Assembly: GCF_004363245.1 (NCBI RefSeq)
Contig: NZ_SNYV01000016.1
Coordinates: 362,496-426,495 of the forward strand
From: Sphingobacterium yanglingense
Lineage (GTDB): Bacteria; Bacteroidota; Bacteroidia; Sphingobacteriales; Sphingobacteriaceae
Direction of reading: 5' to 3'
Length of the DNA: 64,000 nt
Part shown: positions 1 through 9,243 of the stretch, piece after piece
Numbering within the stretch: the first letter of the stretch is position 1
How the letters are laid out: the number at the start of each line of letters is the position of its first letter
The notes under the pieces: model-generated
Databases searched by the model: none
Told to the model about the DNA's origin: nothing
The model's input: only the letters and a program-made list of their open reading frames with translations
Position numbers and translations under genes: made by a program

Positions 1-366
1 GACACCAAATTCCATTAGATTAAACAGACCAACACCAACCTTAGGGGTAATGGTATAAGGAGTTATCTCTCCTTTCACAAATGGCCAGGCTCCCTTGGCA
101 CCTAGATAATAGGTTAGCCCAAGCTCGGGCACAACGTGGGTCTTTCTATTCTTCCATGACAAATTTGTACCTCCATCAATCCGCAGGTAATTTGCATAAC
201 CTAAATCCGTAAGTCCCCAAAAGGAAGCTTTCAGGAAATTAGCTTTTTGATATTGATAGCCTAAGGACGGTCCCCAGATCCACTTGTTGTGAGTCGGCTT
301 ATCCTGCGCTCTTATGGCACTGACTGACACCGAAAGCAATACCAATAAACCTAAGATGTACTTCAT
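1..366 (-). CDS. Secreted outer-membrane-type protein, 3' part beyond the window edge
   Basis: The frame is open from an ATG at 366 down to base 1, so only the first 122 codons are visible. Residues 1-20 form a clear signal peptide (MKYILGLLVLLS..., probable cleavage after RAQ). The mature part alternates aromatic and small residues (GPSLGYQYQ, ASFWGLTDLGYANY, ELGLTYYLG), as in beta-barrel or surface proteins of Bacteroidota. It lies 85 bp from the SMUG2 gene, both on the minus strand. I do not recognise a named family. The gene call is firm on signal peptide and frame; function is unknown. Confidence 0.7.
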   Translation of the reverse strand, partial: MKYILGLLVLLSVSVSAIRAQDKPTHNKWIWGPSLGYQYQKANFLKASFWGLTDLGYANYLRIDGGTNLSWKNRKTHVVPELGLTYYLGAKGAWPFVKGEITPYTITPKVGVGLFNLMEFGV

Positions 367-451
367 TCTTCTGTTGTATTTAAATGATCAATTATATTAA
401 GTGGCACCGAAGCCTGATTCATTTTCTCATCTTTCGCCCCATAGAGCAGGG

Positions 452-1135
452 TTAGAAAGCGTTTAAGTATTTCATTATATAGTATTCTTTATCTTTCGAT
501 TTATATTGCTGTATATATCTTGGATGTTCTAAAACCACAATCTCTCCAAAGAGCTGTATCTCTTTATTTAGTGCCTGAATATACTTTGCATTCTTCTTTC
601 CTAAAACAAAAACCTTGGCTGTATTTAACCCCATTCCCACATGCTTTTTTAAGGATGATAACATAAAATCTTTTACTTCTTCAAATAATCGTGGTGCATC
701 GTAATAATTCGCATTAACCCATACTCCTGCCTTTGCCTGCCGCACAATAGCCAAGGGAAAGGGGGAATTAATATAAAACCTATTATAAAAATCTGCTGCT
801 CCCCCATAAGCCTCTATCATATCATACATAAAAACCGAAGAGATTTCATGTGTACGAGCAGATTCCATTGAAATACCACAGGCACTGGACAACCTCTTGG
901 TATCCGTAAATGGCACTCCTGTAACCCCCGCCCCATGCCTACTAGGATTAATACCAATAATAAAATCTCGCGGCTGGGTATCGCTATAGTATTTTTTATA
1001 AAACTGTTGCATCACCAACATGGTCTCAGGATTATCTAGAAAAGGATTCACGACCTGGAATCCATCCGGAAGATTACCATCATAATAAAGCGCGCGATTA
1101 AACGCAATTATCTTATCTGCAAAACATTCTTCCAT
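452..1135 (-). CDS. SMUG2-type uracil-DNA glycosylase family protein
   Basis: A 227-residue cytoplasmic protein. Residues 61-76 carry the glycosylase motif I (GINPSRHGAGVTGVPF) and H204-P205 sit in the C-terminal motif (LEHPRY) where the UDG superfamily has its second active-site loop. These match the SMUG2 branch (DUF4918) common in Bacteroidota, which removes uracil or oxidised pyrimidines from DNA. The length fits the family. The upstream stretch has an AAAGAAAG purine run before the ATG. The neighbours do not bear on its role. The family call is solid from motifs; the exact lesion specificity cannot be read from sequence. Confidence 0.8.
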   Translation of the reverse strand: MEECFADKIIAFNRALYYDGNLPDGFQVVNPFLDNPETMLVMQQFYKKYYSDTQPRDFIIGINPSRHGAGVTGVPFTDTKRLSSACGISMESARTHEISSVFMYDMIEAYGGAADFYNRFYINSPFPLAIVRQAKAGVWVNANYYDAPRLFEEVKDFMLSSLKKHVGMGLNTAKVFVLGKKNAKYIQALNKEIQLFGEIVVLEHPRYIQQYKSKDKEYYIMKYLNAF

Positions 1136-1356
1136 AATTCTTTCTTTGTCGCATGCTTTCTTTCTGCCTCTACCTTCTTCTTTACATGGAAATCTGATAC
1201 CGTTCTTTTGTGCGCAAGGTCAAAAAATGACAGAAGCAAGTTACGGAAATTATTAGAATCGCAAGAGGCAGTAAACTGAACATTTACCTGTTTCTATATC
1301 AACTGATATATAGAAATAGTCTCCTTTTTTAGATCCCAAACAAACAAAGCGGGCTT

Positions 1357-1364
1357 TATATTTG
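1357..1364 (+). promoter_or_regulatory. Bacteroidota -7 promoter element for the amidohydrolase
   Basis: TATATTTG matches the Bacteroidota -7 consensus TAnnTTTG and lies 31 nt upstream of the ATG at 1396. No good TTTG -33 box is seen at the usual 19-21 nt spacing, so the call rests on the -7 element and its position. Confidence 0.5.
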
Positions 1365-1395
1365 TATCTTAGTAAACATTAAACAACATCTGCAT

Positions 1396-2727
1396 ATGCG
1401 ATTATTTTATTTATGCACTTTACTTTTGAGTGCAGCATCTATTTATTGCGTCCGGGCCCAGCAAAATCAGATTCTACTGGAGAATGTCCGGATATTAGAT
1501 CAAAAAACACAATCACTGACACCTCCTAGCCATGTTCTTATCAATGGCAGTACAATCCAAAAGATTAGCACATCTCCAATTACAGTAAACAATAAAGATG
1601 TTGTAAAAATCAATGGCTCAGGAAAAACCTTAATGCCAGGGCTAATTGACGCTCATGTACACATGGTATTTGGCTCCCTGACAATGCCTCAAATGGTAAC
1701 GAATGACCTTTCGGAAGAATTCCTTGTTAAAACTATAGGACAATCTGCCCATAATATGCTAATGCGTGGTTTTACCAGTATCCGTGATGTAGGAGGTCCT
1801 ATATTCCCACTGAAGGCCGCTATTGATGCGGGGAAACTTTCCGGCCCTAGAATATGGCCTTCTGGAGCTACAATCAGCCAAACGGCAGGACACGGAGACT
1901 TCAGGACACCTGACGAAAAATCACGACGCTTTTTTGGGGTTGTATCACGTGCAGAAAGATATGGAGCTACATTTATTGCGGATGGACGGGATGAGGTATT
2001 GACTGCCGTACGGGAAAATCTCCGCTTCGGAGCCAGCCAGATAAAACTCATGGCTGGAGGTGGAACATCTTCTGCCTACGACCCTGTAGACGTCACACAA
2101 TACACATTGGATGAAATGAAGGCAGCAGTAGAAGCCGCTGAAGACTGGGGAACCTATGTAACTGTACATGCCTATACTCCGCGCGCTATTAGGCGAGCTA
2201 TCGAGGCGGGCGTAAAATGTGTTGAGCACGGCCAGTTGCTGGACGAAGAAACGTTAAAACTAATCGCCGAAAAAGATATTTGGCTAAGTCTTCAAAACCT
2301 AGTGGACGACACTCCTGATATGGATCCGCAACGTATAGCAAAACGTAAGCCTGTAATTGAAGGACAGGAGAAAGTATGGCCTTTAGCAAAGAAACATAAT
2401 GTTAAATTGGCATGGGGTACGGATTTCCTTTTTGAACCTGAACTCAATGAAAAACAAAACGACTTCATCCTACGCTTACAAAAGTGGTTTACAAATGCTG
2501 AGATCCTGAAAATGGTAACACAGGATAATGCAGAGCTATTACAGCTTTCCGGACTCAGAAGCCCCTACCCTGGCAAACTAGGAGTTATTGAGGAAGGTGC
2601 TATGGCCGACATGTTATTGGTCAACGGAGACCCCTTGAAAGATTTAAAACTGATTGCTAACCCTACAAAGAACTTTGTCGTGATCATAAAGGATGGCAAA
2701 ATATATAAGAACATTTTAAAGAAATAA
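1396..2727 (+). CDS. Secreted metal-dependent amidohydrolase (imidazolonepropionase/prolidase-like)
   Basis: A 443-residue protein with a signal peptide (residues 1-21, ending VRAQ), so it acts in the periplasm. It shows the amidohydrolase metal site in order: HVH at 87-89, K217 (QIKLMAGGG, the position of a carboxylated lysine), H258 (TVHAY), H278 (CVEHG) and D343 (WGTDF). The flanking small beta-domain segments at the N-terminus and at 'ADMLLVNGDPLKDL' are also present. Members cleave Xaa-Pro or other peptide/amide bonds; the substrate is not predictable here. It is monocistronic, divergent from SMUG2, and followed at once by a strong terminator. Confidence 0.85.
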   Translation: MRLFYLCTLLLSAASIYCVRAQQNQILLENVRILDQKTQSLTPPSHVLINGSTIQKISTSPITVNNKDVVKINGSGKTLMPGLIDAHVHMVFGSLTMPQMVTNDLSEEFLVKTIGQSAHNMLMRGFTSIRDVGGPIFPLKAAIDAGKLSGPRIWPSGATISQTAGHGDFRTPDEKSRRFFGVVSRAERYGATFIADGRDEVLTAVRENLRFGASQIKLMAGGGTSSAYDPVDVTQYTLDEMKAAVEAAEDWGTYVTVHAYTPRAIRRAIEAGVKCVEHGQLLDEETLKLIAEKDIWLSLQNLVDDTPDMDPQRIAKRKPVIEGQEKVWPLAKKHNVKLAWGTDFLFEPELNEKQNDFILRLQKWFTNAEILKMVTQDNAELLQLSGLRSPYPGKLGVIEEGAMADMLLVNGDPLKDLKLIANPTKNFVVIIKDGKIYKNILKK

Positions 2728-2746
2728 GCCCACAAAAAGCGTTAAG

Positions 2747-2774
2747 AAAATCCTCCCCTGTTGGGGAGGATTTT
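2747..2774. terminator. Bidirectional rho-independent terminator
   Basis: AAAATCCTCCCC and GGGGAGGATTTT form a 12-bp perfect stem with a 4-nt loop. It sits between the convergent amidohydrolase and SGNH hydrolase genes and has A/T runs on both flanks, so it can stop transcription from both sides. Confidence 0.85.
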
Positions 2775-2790
2775 AACACAAACATATAAC

Positions 2791-3420
2791 TTAAAGGTAA
2801 TTATTGTTCTTCAAGAATTCTGCCCACAGATTATATCCTTCAGGAAGCAAATGAATACCATCTCTCGTGTATCTACTCTCCAGAACATTGTCTCCATTAT
2901 GGAAAAGGCTATATAAATCTATAAAACCAGCACATTTGCTATTCCCTAGTAGTCGTAGTTCAGTATTTAGTTTGATAATAATATCTGCTTTATTTTTATA
3001 ACTAGCTCCTTTTAAGATACTATCATTCAGAGGTAATACCGACTGAATATACAGCTTCGTTTTTGGGGTACCTTTTCTAATCTTATCTACAATTTTATTA
3101 TAATTCTCTAGAATCAATGATACCTCCCATTGACGGCTACCCAAATCATTTATACCGATCATTAGGAATATCTTCTCAGGCTTACTAGCGATAATTTCAT
3201 CCAACCTCGCTAATACGCCAAATGTATTATCCCCACCAATCCCTCTGTTAGAAACTTTTTTCTCCGGGAACAACCCTTTCCAATCCCCTTGCTCTGTTAT
3301 ACTATTACCAAGAAAAACAACTCCCTTTTTATATAATGGATCCGTCTTAAAAAGTTCCATCCTCTTTTTAAAATGATCGCTCTCATGAAACGAAGCATAT
3401 CCGTTCTTCACATTTTCCAA
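2791..3420 (-). CDS. SGNH/GDSL-type hydrolase domain (downstream half of an interrupted gene)
   Basis: A 209-residue frame opening with a TTG codon. It has all SGNH blocks: S40 (FLGNSIT, nucleophile), G60-N65 (block II), N91-D92 (IGINDLG) and the D187-x-x-H190 pair (RDGIH). Such enzymes are esterases or acetylhydrolases, often deacetylating glycans. There is no signal peptide and no ATG. The frame continues without interruption 20 codons upstream to a single TAA, beyond which lies the signal-peptide frame at 3481-3747 in the same phase. It is therefore probably the C-terminal part of one secreted protein of about 318 residues split by a nonsense codon. Independent translation from TTG is the alternative. 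Confidence 0.75.
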   Translation of the reverse strand: MENVKNGYASFHESDHFKKRMELFKTDPLYKKGVVFLGNSITEQGDWKGLFPEKKVSNRGIGGDNTFGVLARLDEIIASKPEKIFLMIGINDLGSRQWEVSLILENYNKIVDKIRKGTPKTKLYIQSVLPLNDSILKGASYKNKADIIIKLNTELRLLGNSKCAGFIDLYSLFHNGDNVLESRYTRDGIHLLPEGYNLWAEFLKNNNYL

Positions 3421-3480
3421 TTGAACTTCAAAAAGAAGCTTCTTAATGACCGCCTTTTGTTCATCTGAAAGAACTGCGTT

Positions 3481-3747
3481 TTATTTCAAAAAGGCATCAT
3501 TGTAGACCTGTTTATTTTTAGCTACTATTTCATCTGCGCTTAAACTAGTATTGTTTTTAATTTCGAACAACCTTAAGTCCAGCTCCGACCGTATGTCCTT
3601 TATGCTGTTTTTTTGTGCTGAAGTTGCCTCTATTTTATTCAACACAACATCCGAATAGTAATTTAAAGATTGCCTTTGCTGCGCCTGTGCGTGTATGCTA
3701 AATACAAATAAAAAAAGGGACAACAATAATCTGATTTGATATCTCAT
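3481..3747 (-). pseudogene. Signal-peptide/N-terminal part of the interrupted secreted SGNH hydrolase
   Basis: 88 codons with a clear signal peptide (residues 1-22, ending HAQAQ), then a charged helical segment with a Spy/LTxxQ flavour (KNSIKDIRSELDLRL). It ends in TAA at 3483-3481. Past that stop, the same frame reads NAVLSDEQKAVIKKLLFEVQ and then enters the SGNH domain. The 'VLSDEQK' after the stop is the kind of LTxEQ motif expected to complete this domain, so the stop looks like a late lesion or a recoded codon, not a natural gene end. A sequencing error is also possible. Confidence 0.6.
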
Positions 3748-3782
3748 AATATATTTTTAATAGAATAAATACTCTTTATTTA

Positions 3783-3803
3783 GGCGCAGACTTCGACTAC
3801 GCC
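3783..3803 (-). terminator. Hairpin downstream of susD
   Basis: On the minus strand GGCGTAG and CTGCGCC form a 7-bp stem (one G-U) with a 7-nt loop, 26 bp past the susD stop and followed by an A/T-rich stretch. It is a plausible end of the susC-susD transcript. Confidence 0.45.
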
Positions 3804-3828
3804 GATACTTTCAATAATTTTTTAATCC

Positions 3829-5673
3829 TTATCTCCACAAAGGATGTTGCTCTAGCGCCCTGTTCAACTGAAACTCACGTAACGGAATAGGATAGACAAC
3901 ATGTTTGTCTGTGATATTCATAAAACTAGCATTTTGATAGGTGATATTTGTCAATTCTGAATTCATCTGCCCAAGTATGATCTTCATATTTTTAACCAAT
4001 ATTCCCCATCGAATTAAGTCATACCTCCTTAGAGCTTCAAAACACAGCTCTCTTGAGCGTTCTTCTTGCATAACTTTTAAGAAGCTATCTCTGTCCAAAG
4101 TTTGGGACAGCTCCAAGTCAGCATCTTCAATACGTGTTAAAACTGGCTCCAAAACAGCGCCACTACCACTACCTGAAAATGTTATGGTTGGCAATGTAGT
4201 ATACCTTTCCCCAGGGTTGGTTATCGTAACAGACTTTATCACCCCATTTTGGACAGTCAAAGTCGCTGTTGCGGCTACTCCTCCACCGTTTACAACAGCT
4301 ATTTTTGACCCTGTATTATAACCCGCCCCTCCATTGATTACCTTAATTTCTTTGATGCTCTCTGAAACATTACCCTTTCCATTAAGAAATTTACCGTAGG
4401 CCCTTCTTCTTACCTGGTTCACATACTCAATTGACTGAGGACTAGGTATCCCTCCGTTGACATGAGCATCAGCCTCCGCAAACATCAACAAGACATCTGC
4501 AAATCTTAGCAAAGGGAAATTAATAGGCGTCAGCTGTGTTGCTTGAGGTCTCACGACTTCATACTCTCTCCTATATTTAGCAGAAGATCTTAAATACTGC
4601 TGTGCGGGCGTAGGAAATGTTACAGCAGCAACTTTTGCTCCTGTTGTAACGTTGTAAGTAAATGGTGCTATATTCCAATCCCGTCTTAAATCATAGGAAG
4701 AATAGGATCTGTACAGATTAGCTGTTGCTGATATCCTTCCAAAAGAGTACCCAATCCCGTTTGTTGAACTTTGATTTCTGATACCAAGAAAAGAACCTAC
4801 ATATCCTGCTTCCAACCTCCCATCTGAGTTGTTTCCCCAGAACTCGACTTCCCAAATACTTTCCTTTAGGTCGTATTCATCTCTAGCATATTTGATAAAA
4901 ATATCTCTATAATCATTATTGAGTTCATGTGCCGCAGAGGCATCATCAATAATCTGTTTTGCCCAAAACCTAGCTTCTTCGTATTTATCCGCACCCACAG
5001 GCTGGCCAGACATATGCAAACACACTCTTGCCAATATCCCTCTAACAGCGGATTTGCTCACGCGTCCAGCATTCCCTATGGTTTGAATGGGATCAACCAG
5101 GATCTCAGCTTCTTTCATATCAGCCAGTATTTTTTCATAAATCTCTTTAGCGGAGCTAGCAGGGATATCGATAGTCTCAGCATCTTTGGTAGGTTCTAAT
5201 ATCAAAGGCACGTTTTCAAAATTCTGAACCAACATAAAATAATAATATGCTCTCAAAAAAAGAGCTTCCCCTCTAATTCTATCTCTAAATCCCTGGTCAA
5301 TAGCTTCGTTGTTATTCACATTTGCCAATAACACATTTGCTCTCAACACCCCATTATATAATGTCCCCCAGAAATTCTCCAAAAGATTATAACTCTCTGT
5401 AAACGCATAGGTTTCCAGCCCTACAGGTAATGCTCCAAAATAAAACCCTTCATCCGCTTGGGTATTCTGTAATATTAATAGTTGGGAACCATACAAGCGT
5501 GTCGAACCTAACACATCGTAAACTCCGTTCAAAAAGGAATTCAAATGGTCCTCAGTCTTGAAGTAATTTGAATTAGATAAAAAATCCTGAGGTTTGGTAT
5601 CTAAAAATTTTTCACAGCTTCCTAGGACCAATAACAATATAGATAGTATTGTAGTACAAAAAATCTTCTTCAT
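3829..5673 (-). CDS. SusD/RagB-family outer-membrane glycan-binding lipoprotein with an inserted beta-repeat segment
   Basis: A 614-residue lipoprotein with lipobox LGSC (C20) followed by EKFLDTKPQD, the classic SusD start. The N-terminal SusD-like domain carries TPR-type helices (RGEALFLRAYYYFMLVQNF), and the C-terminal SusD region ends with EERSRELCFEALRRYDLIRWG and 'YPIPLREFQLNRALEQHPLW'. It works with SusC to capture glycan at the cell surface. Residues about 440-515 are an insertion between 'VRRRAYGK' and the C-terminal helices. They contain two glycine-rich units (NGGAGY... and NPGERY..., each followed by a short beta-type run) that are not part of the core fold. It begins 4 bp after the susC stop, so the two are co-translated. 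Confidence 0.93.
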   Translation of the reverse strand: MKKIFCTTILSILLLVLGSCEKFLDTKPQDFLSNSNYFKTEDHLNSFLNGVYDVLGSTRLYGSQLLILQNTQADEGFYFGALPVGLETYAFTESYNLLENFWGTLYNGVLRANVLLANVNNNEAIDQGFRDRIRGEALFLRAYYYFMLVQNFENVPLILEPTKDAETIDIPASSAKEIYEKILADMKEAEILVDPIQTIGNAGRVSKSAVRGILARVCLHMSGQPVGADKYEEARFWAKQIIDDASAAHELNNDYRDIFIKYARDEYDLKESIWEVEFWGNNSDGRLEAGYVGSFLGIRNQSSTNGIGYSFGRISATANLYRSYSSYDLRRDWNIAPFTYNVTTGAKVAAVTFPTPAQQYLRSSAKYRREYEVVRPQATQLTPINFPLLRFADVLLMFAEADAHVNGGIPSPQSIEYVNQVRRRAYGKFLNGKGNVSESIKEIKVINGGAGYNTGSKIAVVNGGGVAATATLTVQNGVIKSVTITNPGERYTTLPTITFSGSGSGAVLEPVLTRIEDADLELSQTLDRDSFLKVMQEERSRELCFEALRRYDLIRWGILVKNMKIILGQMNSELTNITYQNASFMNITDKHVVYPIPLREFQLNRALEQHPLWR

Positions 5674-5677
5674 AATC

Positions 5678-8600
5678 TTAAAATTTAGCGTTTATACCAA
5701 AAACAAATGTTTTCGCCTGTGGGTACGCAGAGTAGTCCAGCCCTGATGTCAATACTGTATTTCTCACAGCCACTTCTGGATCAAAACCGCTATAATTGGT
5801 CCATGTAAGTAAATTTTGCCCTGAGACAAACAATCTTAAATCTGCTAGATACAACTTGTTAATCACTTTTGGTAAAAACCTATATCCCAACGATACCGTT
5901 TTCAAGCGTAAAAAAGAACCGTCCTCTACCACTCTAGTTGAATGGAATCCCATCGGCCCTTGTCCCCAAGTCCTAAACAGTTTATTATTTTGGTTTTCCG
6001 GAGTCCATCTATCAACATACGTTGCGTATTGGTTCAAATCTGTCACACCGAGTCCATTTCCCTCAAGCACTAACCTGTTCGCATTGTATATCTTATTACC
6101 ATACACCCATTGAAGAAAAACGCTTAAATCAAAATTCTTATAGGTAAAGTTATTGGTAAATCCTCCAATGTGCTTAGGCTGTGGGTTACCTATAACGGTC
6201 CTATCCATATCGTTGACGTAACCGTCTCCATTTAAATCAGCGTACTTAATGTCACCAGGCTTAATAAATGATTTATCATTCCCATAGTAAGGCACACCTG
6301 CTTTAAGGACATACTGATCAGCAGCCACTTCATCAAAATCGGCATATTGATAATTCCCTAACCATTCGTATCCGAAGAACTGTCCTGCAGGTTCTCCTAT
6401 TTTAGAAATAAACAAATGTTCATTATAATTGGCATTAAAGAGAATGTTGTTGGTCATTCTTTCTTGATTTCTCGCTAACGCTAATATCTTATTTCGGTTA
6501 AAACTAATGTTAAAATTTGAATTCCATGAAAAACCTCCTACTTTATAGTTTGCAGTAGTTAGACTTATTTCAAGCCCTTTATTTTCTAGCTCTCCAATAT
6601 TCTGGTAAACGCTCTGATAGCCTAAAATCAAAGGGAGATCGGCACGCAAAATAAGGTCTCTTGTCGTTTTTTTATACAAATCAACAGTAAGCTCTATCTT
6701 ATTGTTAAAAAGCCCCAAATCATAGCCCAAGTCTATCTGTTCTGACTTCTCCCACTTAAGCCCATCATTACCTAATTCGCTGGGAACTATCCCTTTGGAT
6801 GGTATTCCATTTCCAAATGAATAAGCAGCATACATAGGCAACGAGTAACTAGGCAAATAACCAAATTCACTTACTCTATTATTCCCTGTCAATCCGACAC
6901 TTGCTCTCAGTTTAGAGTTAGAAATAAAAGAAACGTTCTTTAAAAAGCTTTCTTCTTTAATGTTCCAAGAAACTGCTGCTGAGGGAAAATAAGCCCATCT
7001 ATTTTGAGGAGCAAATTTTGATGTCCCATCTGCTCTAAATGTTGCCGTAAAATAATATTTGGATAGATAACTGTAATTTAACCGTCCAAAGAAAGAGGCC
7101 ATTGTAAAATCTGACCTTGCCGACTTACTATCGTATTCCGTACCCTCTTCTATTCCTGACATGCCCAGTTCTTCGTTGGGGATGTCTTGGACCAGGATTC
7201 CGTAAAGATTACTTTTTGTTTTTTGGGAAGAAAAGCCTACCAACGCGTCTACCTTGTGCTTCTTAATAAATAGCTTATTGTAGTTTAATGTATTTTCATT
7301 AGACCACACGTCTGTTTCCATATTCGTCAAGTCTGCCTGTACTCCCCTGTTATTTTGAGGAATAGGAAGCCCACGAGGAGTCTTAGAGTTATAAAAATTT
7401 TCGTATAACCGTGTTGTTTTCGCTGTGTTTACCGTAGTCTTAAAGAAGAGGCTTCTATTAAATGTATAAGTCAGATGGGCATTTATAGAGTTAGCATTTA
7501 TGGTAGCATGTTGATAAGAATTTTTTGCCAACGCTACAGGATTTACCCTCCGCGTATTGGGATCATCCGGATTAGAAACATCATCAACATCATCCAATGT
7601 TAAATCCAAGTCATCCCTACCTGACACGGGCCTATATCCCCAGGCACTGTAAAACAAATAATTGGATGGCGAAGAAGGAAAATCAGTCGTTGGCAAAGCC
7701 GTCTGAACACCATAGTTTTTAGTATTACTAAAATTAGTAGTTACTCCAAATTTGATTTTACTACTTAAAGAATGGTTCAATGCGAGCCGAGCTTGCTTTC
7801 TTTCAGTTCCTGTATTTATCACAATACCATCTTGTGTATTCAACGAACCCGATAGTGCAAATTGGGTCTTTACGTCCCCACCTCTAGCAGCAATATTGAG
7901 GGAATTAAAAAAACCTTCACGAAATACTTTATCTTGCCAATCTGCGGCTGGCGCACCTTTATAAGAATCCAGAGTTTTGCCATTCTGGAAATATCTAAAT
8001 TTCGCGACTTCTGGGCGAAGTTCATCTTGATACTTCACAAACTCATAAGCATCCATAACGTCGACAGTTTTTCTGATTTGCTGAAATCCTGTATTGGTAT
8101 TAACCGTAACAACGGTCTTTCCTGCTTTACCCTTCTTTGTTTCAATTACTATAACACCATTTGCAGCCCTCGCCCCGTAAATCGCTGTTGCAGAAGCATC
8201 TTTTAACACGGATATAGACTCTATATCATCATTATTAATACTTGAAGAATGAAAGTCCTCTAACTGGAATCCATCTATCACATAGAGTGGCGAAGGATCT
8301 TGAGTTAAAGAACCTGGTCCTCTAATAATTACATTAGGCAATTCTCCTGGCTGACCATCTCCTGTCTTTATCTGGACACCGGCCACCCGCCCTGCCATTG
8401 CATCCATAAAATTAATGGTTGGGGCTAAAGTCAGTTCTTCAACCTTTACGGTTCCAACGGAACCTGTCAAATCTTTCTTGGTTTGCGTGCCATAACCTAT
8501 AACCACGGTCTCGTCTAGTTGATTTATCTGGTCTTTGAGTATTATATTTATAGTTTTTCGGCCTGAAACAGATACTTCTTCTTTCTGAAACCCCAGGAAA

Positions 8601-9145
8601 CTAAATACAATAACAGAATTACCATTATCTACCGCGAGTGAGAACTTCCCCTTTTCATCACTTACCGTTGTCTTATTTGTGTTTTTTTGAACTACACTCA
8701 CGCCTCTTAAGGGGCTCCCTCTTTGGTCCAATATAGTACCACTAATCGTGAATAGCTGCACAACATCTAGTGAGGTGTTACTTTTATTTGCTTTGACAAC
8801 TACCGTCTTTCCTTGTATGAGGTAATAAAGATTCTGTCCTTCGAGAGCCTTATCTAATGCTTTTGAGATATTCTCCTTTTTTAAATTCAAAGTGATTGGT
8901 TTGGCAGATTTCAAAATTTCCGAACTAACCATGAAATTATATTTCGTCTGTTTCTGAATTTCGGTTATCACTTCCTTCAAGGAAGCACTAGTTACTTTTA
9001 AATCTACCGTTTGACTATAGCCTTCAGCATTTACTTGGAAAATGGCGAATAAAAGAAAAACACACATTAACTTCATTCTTAACATTATTATTTTCAGACA
9101 AAAGGGATTTCTCCTCAAGCCGAAAGTCTTGTGAATTTTGTACAT
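5678..9145 (-). CDS. SusC/RagA-family TonB-dependent outer-membrane receptor with STN domain
   Basis: 1155 residues. The order is signal peptide (hydrophobic run about 24-40), STN domain (about 45-117, which contacts FecR in trans-envelope signalling), a CarboxypepD_reg-like domain (about 132-205), the SusC signature DETVVIGYGTQ (211-221), a TonB plug (about 225-335, with ATAIYGARAANGVIVIETK) and a beta-barrel ending in an aromatic residue (VFGINAKF). The STN domain fits the adjacent fecR-sigma pair, so expression is probably induced by substrate through the anti-sigma relay. The true start may be M24 or M26, since the first 20 residues are basic and precede the hydrophobic core. It is paired with SusD downstream. 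Confidence 0.94.
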   Translation of the reverse strand: MYKIHKTFGLRRNPFCLKIIMLRMKLMCVFLLFAIFQVNAEGYSQTVDLKVTSASLKEVITEIQKQTKYNFMVSSEILKSAKPITLNLKKENISKALDKALEGQNLYYLIQGKTVVVKANKSNTSLDVVQLFTISGTILDQRGSPLRGVSVVQKNTNKTTVSDEKGKFSLAVDNGNSVIVFSFLGFQKEEVSVSGRKTINIILKDQINQLDETVVIGYGTQTKKDLTGSVGTVKVEELTLAPTINFMDAMAGRVAGVQIKTGDGQPGELPNVIIRGPGSLTQDPSPLYVIDGFQLEDFHSSSINNDDIESISVLKDASATAIYGARAANGVIVIETKKGKAGKTVVTVNTNTGFQQIRKTVDVMDAYEFVKYQDELRPEVAKFRYFQNGKTLDSYKGAPAADWQDKVFREGFFNSLNIAARGGDVKTQFALSGSLNTQDGIVINTGTERKQARLALNHSLSSKIKFGVTTNFSNTKNYGVQTALPTTDFPSSPSNYLFYSAWGYRPVSGRDDLDLTLDDVDDVSNPDDPNTRRVNPVALAKNSYQHATINANSINAHLTYTFNRSLFFKTTVNTAKTTRLYENFYNSKTPRGLPIPQNNRGVQADLTNMETDVWSNENTLNYNKLFIKKHKVDALVGFSSQKTKSNLYGILVQDIPNEELGMSGIEEGTEYDSKSARSDFTMASFFGRLNYSYLSKYYFTATFRADGTSKFAPQNRWAYFPSAAVSWNIKEESFLKNVSFISNSKLRASVGLTGNNRVSEFGYLPSYSLPMYAAYSFGNGIPSKGIVPSELGNDGLKWEKSEQIDLGYDLGLFNNKIELTVDLYKKTTRDLILRADLPLILGYQSVYQNIGELENKGLEISLTTANYKVGGFSWNSNFNISFNRNKILALARNQERMTNNILFNANYNEHLFISKIGEPAGQFFGYEWLGNYQYADFDEVAADQYVLKAGVPYYGNDKSFIKPGDIKYADLNGDGYVNDMDRTVIGNPQPKHIGGFTNNFTYKNFDLSVFLQWVYGNKIYNANRLVLEGNGLGVTDLNQYATYVDRWTPENQNNKLFRTWGQGPMGFHSTRVVEDGSFLRLKTVSLGYRFLPKVINKLYLADLRLFVSGQNLLTWTNYSGFDPEVAVRNTVLTSGLDYSAYPQAKTFVFGINAKF

Positions 9146-9193
9146 TTGACATGATTTAATTTTTATAATAGGAATTTTAGATCATCATTTTAC

Positions 9194-9222
9194 TGTACCA
9201 GGTGTTAGCAGCATCTGGTACA
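9194..9222 (-). other. Hairpin between fecR and susC
   Basis: TGTACCAG and CTGGTACA form an 8-bp perfect stem, extendable by two pairs beyond one mismatch, in the 98-bp gap between the fecR stop and the susC start. It could end the fecR message or attenuate read-through into susC; it has only a short A/T tail. Confidence 0.4.
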
Positions 9223-9243
9223 AAATGAACTTTTGTTTATACG

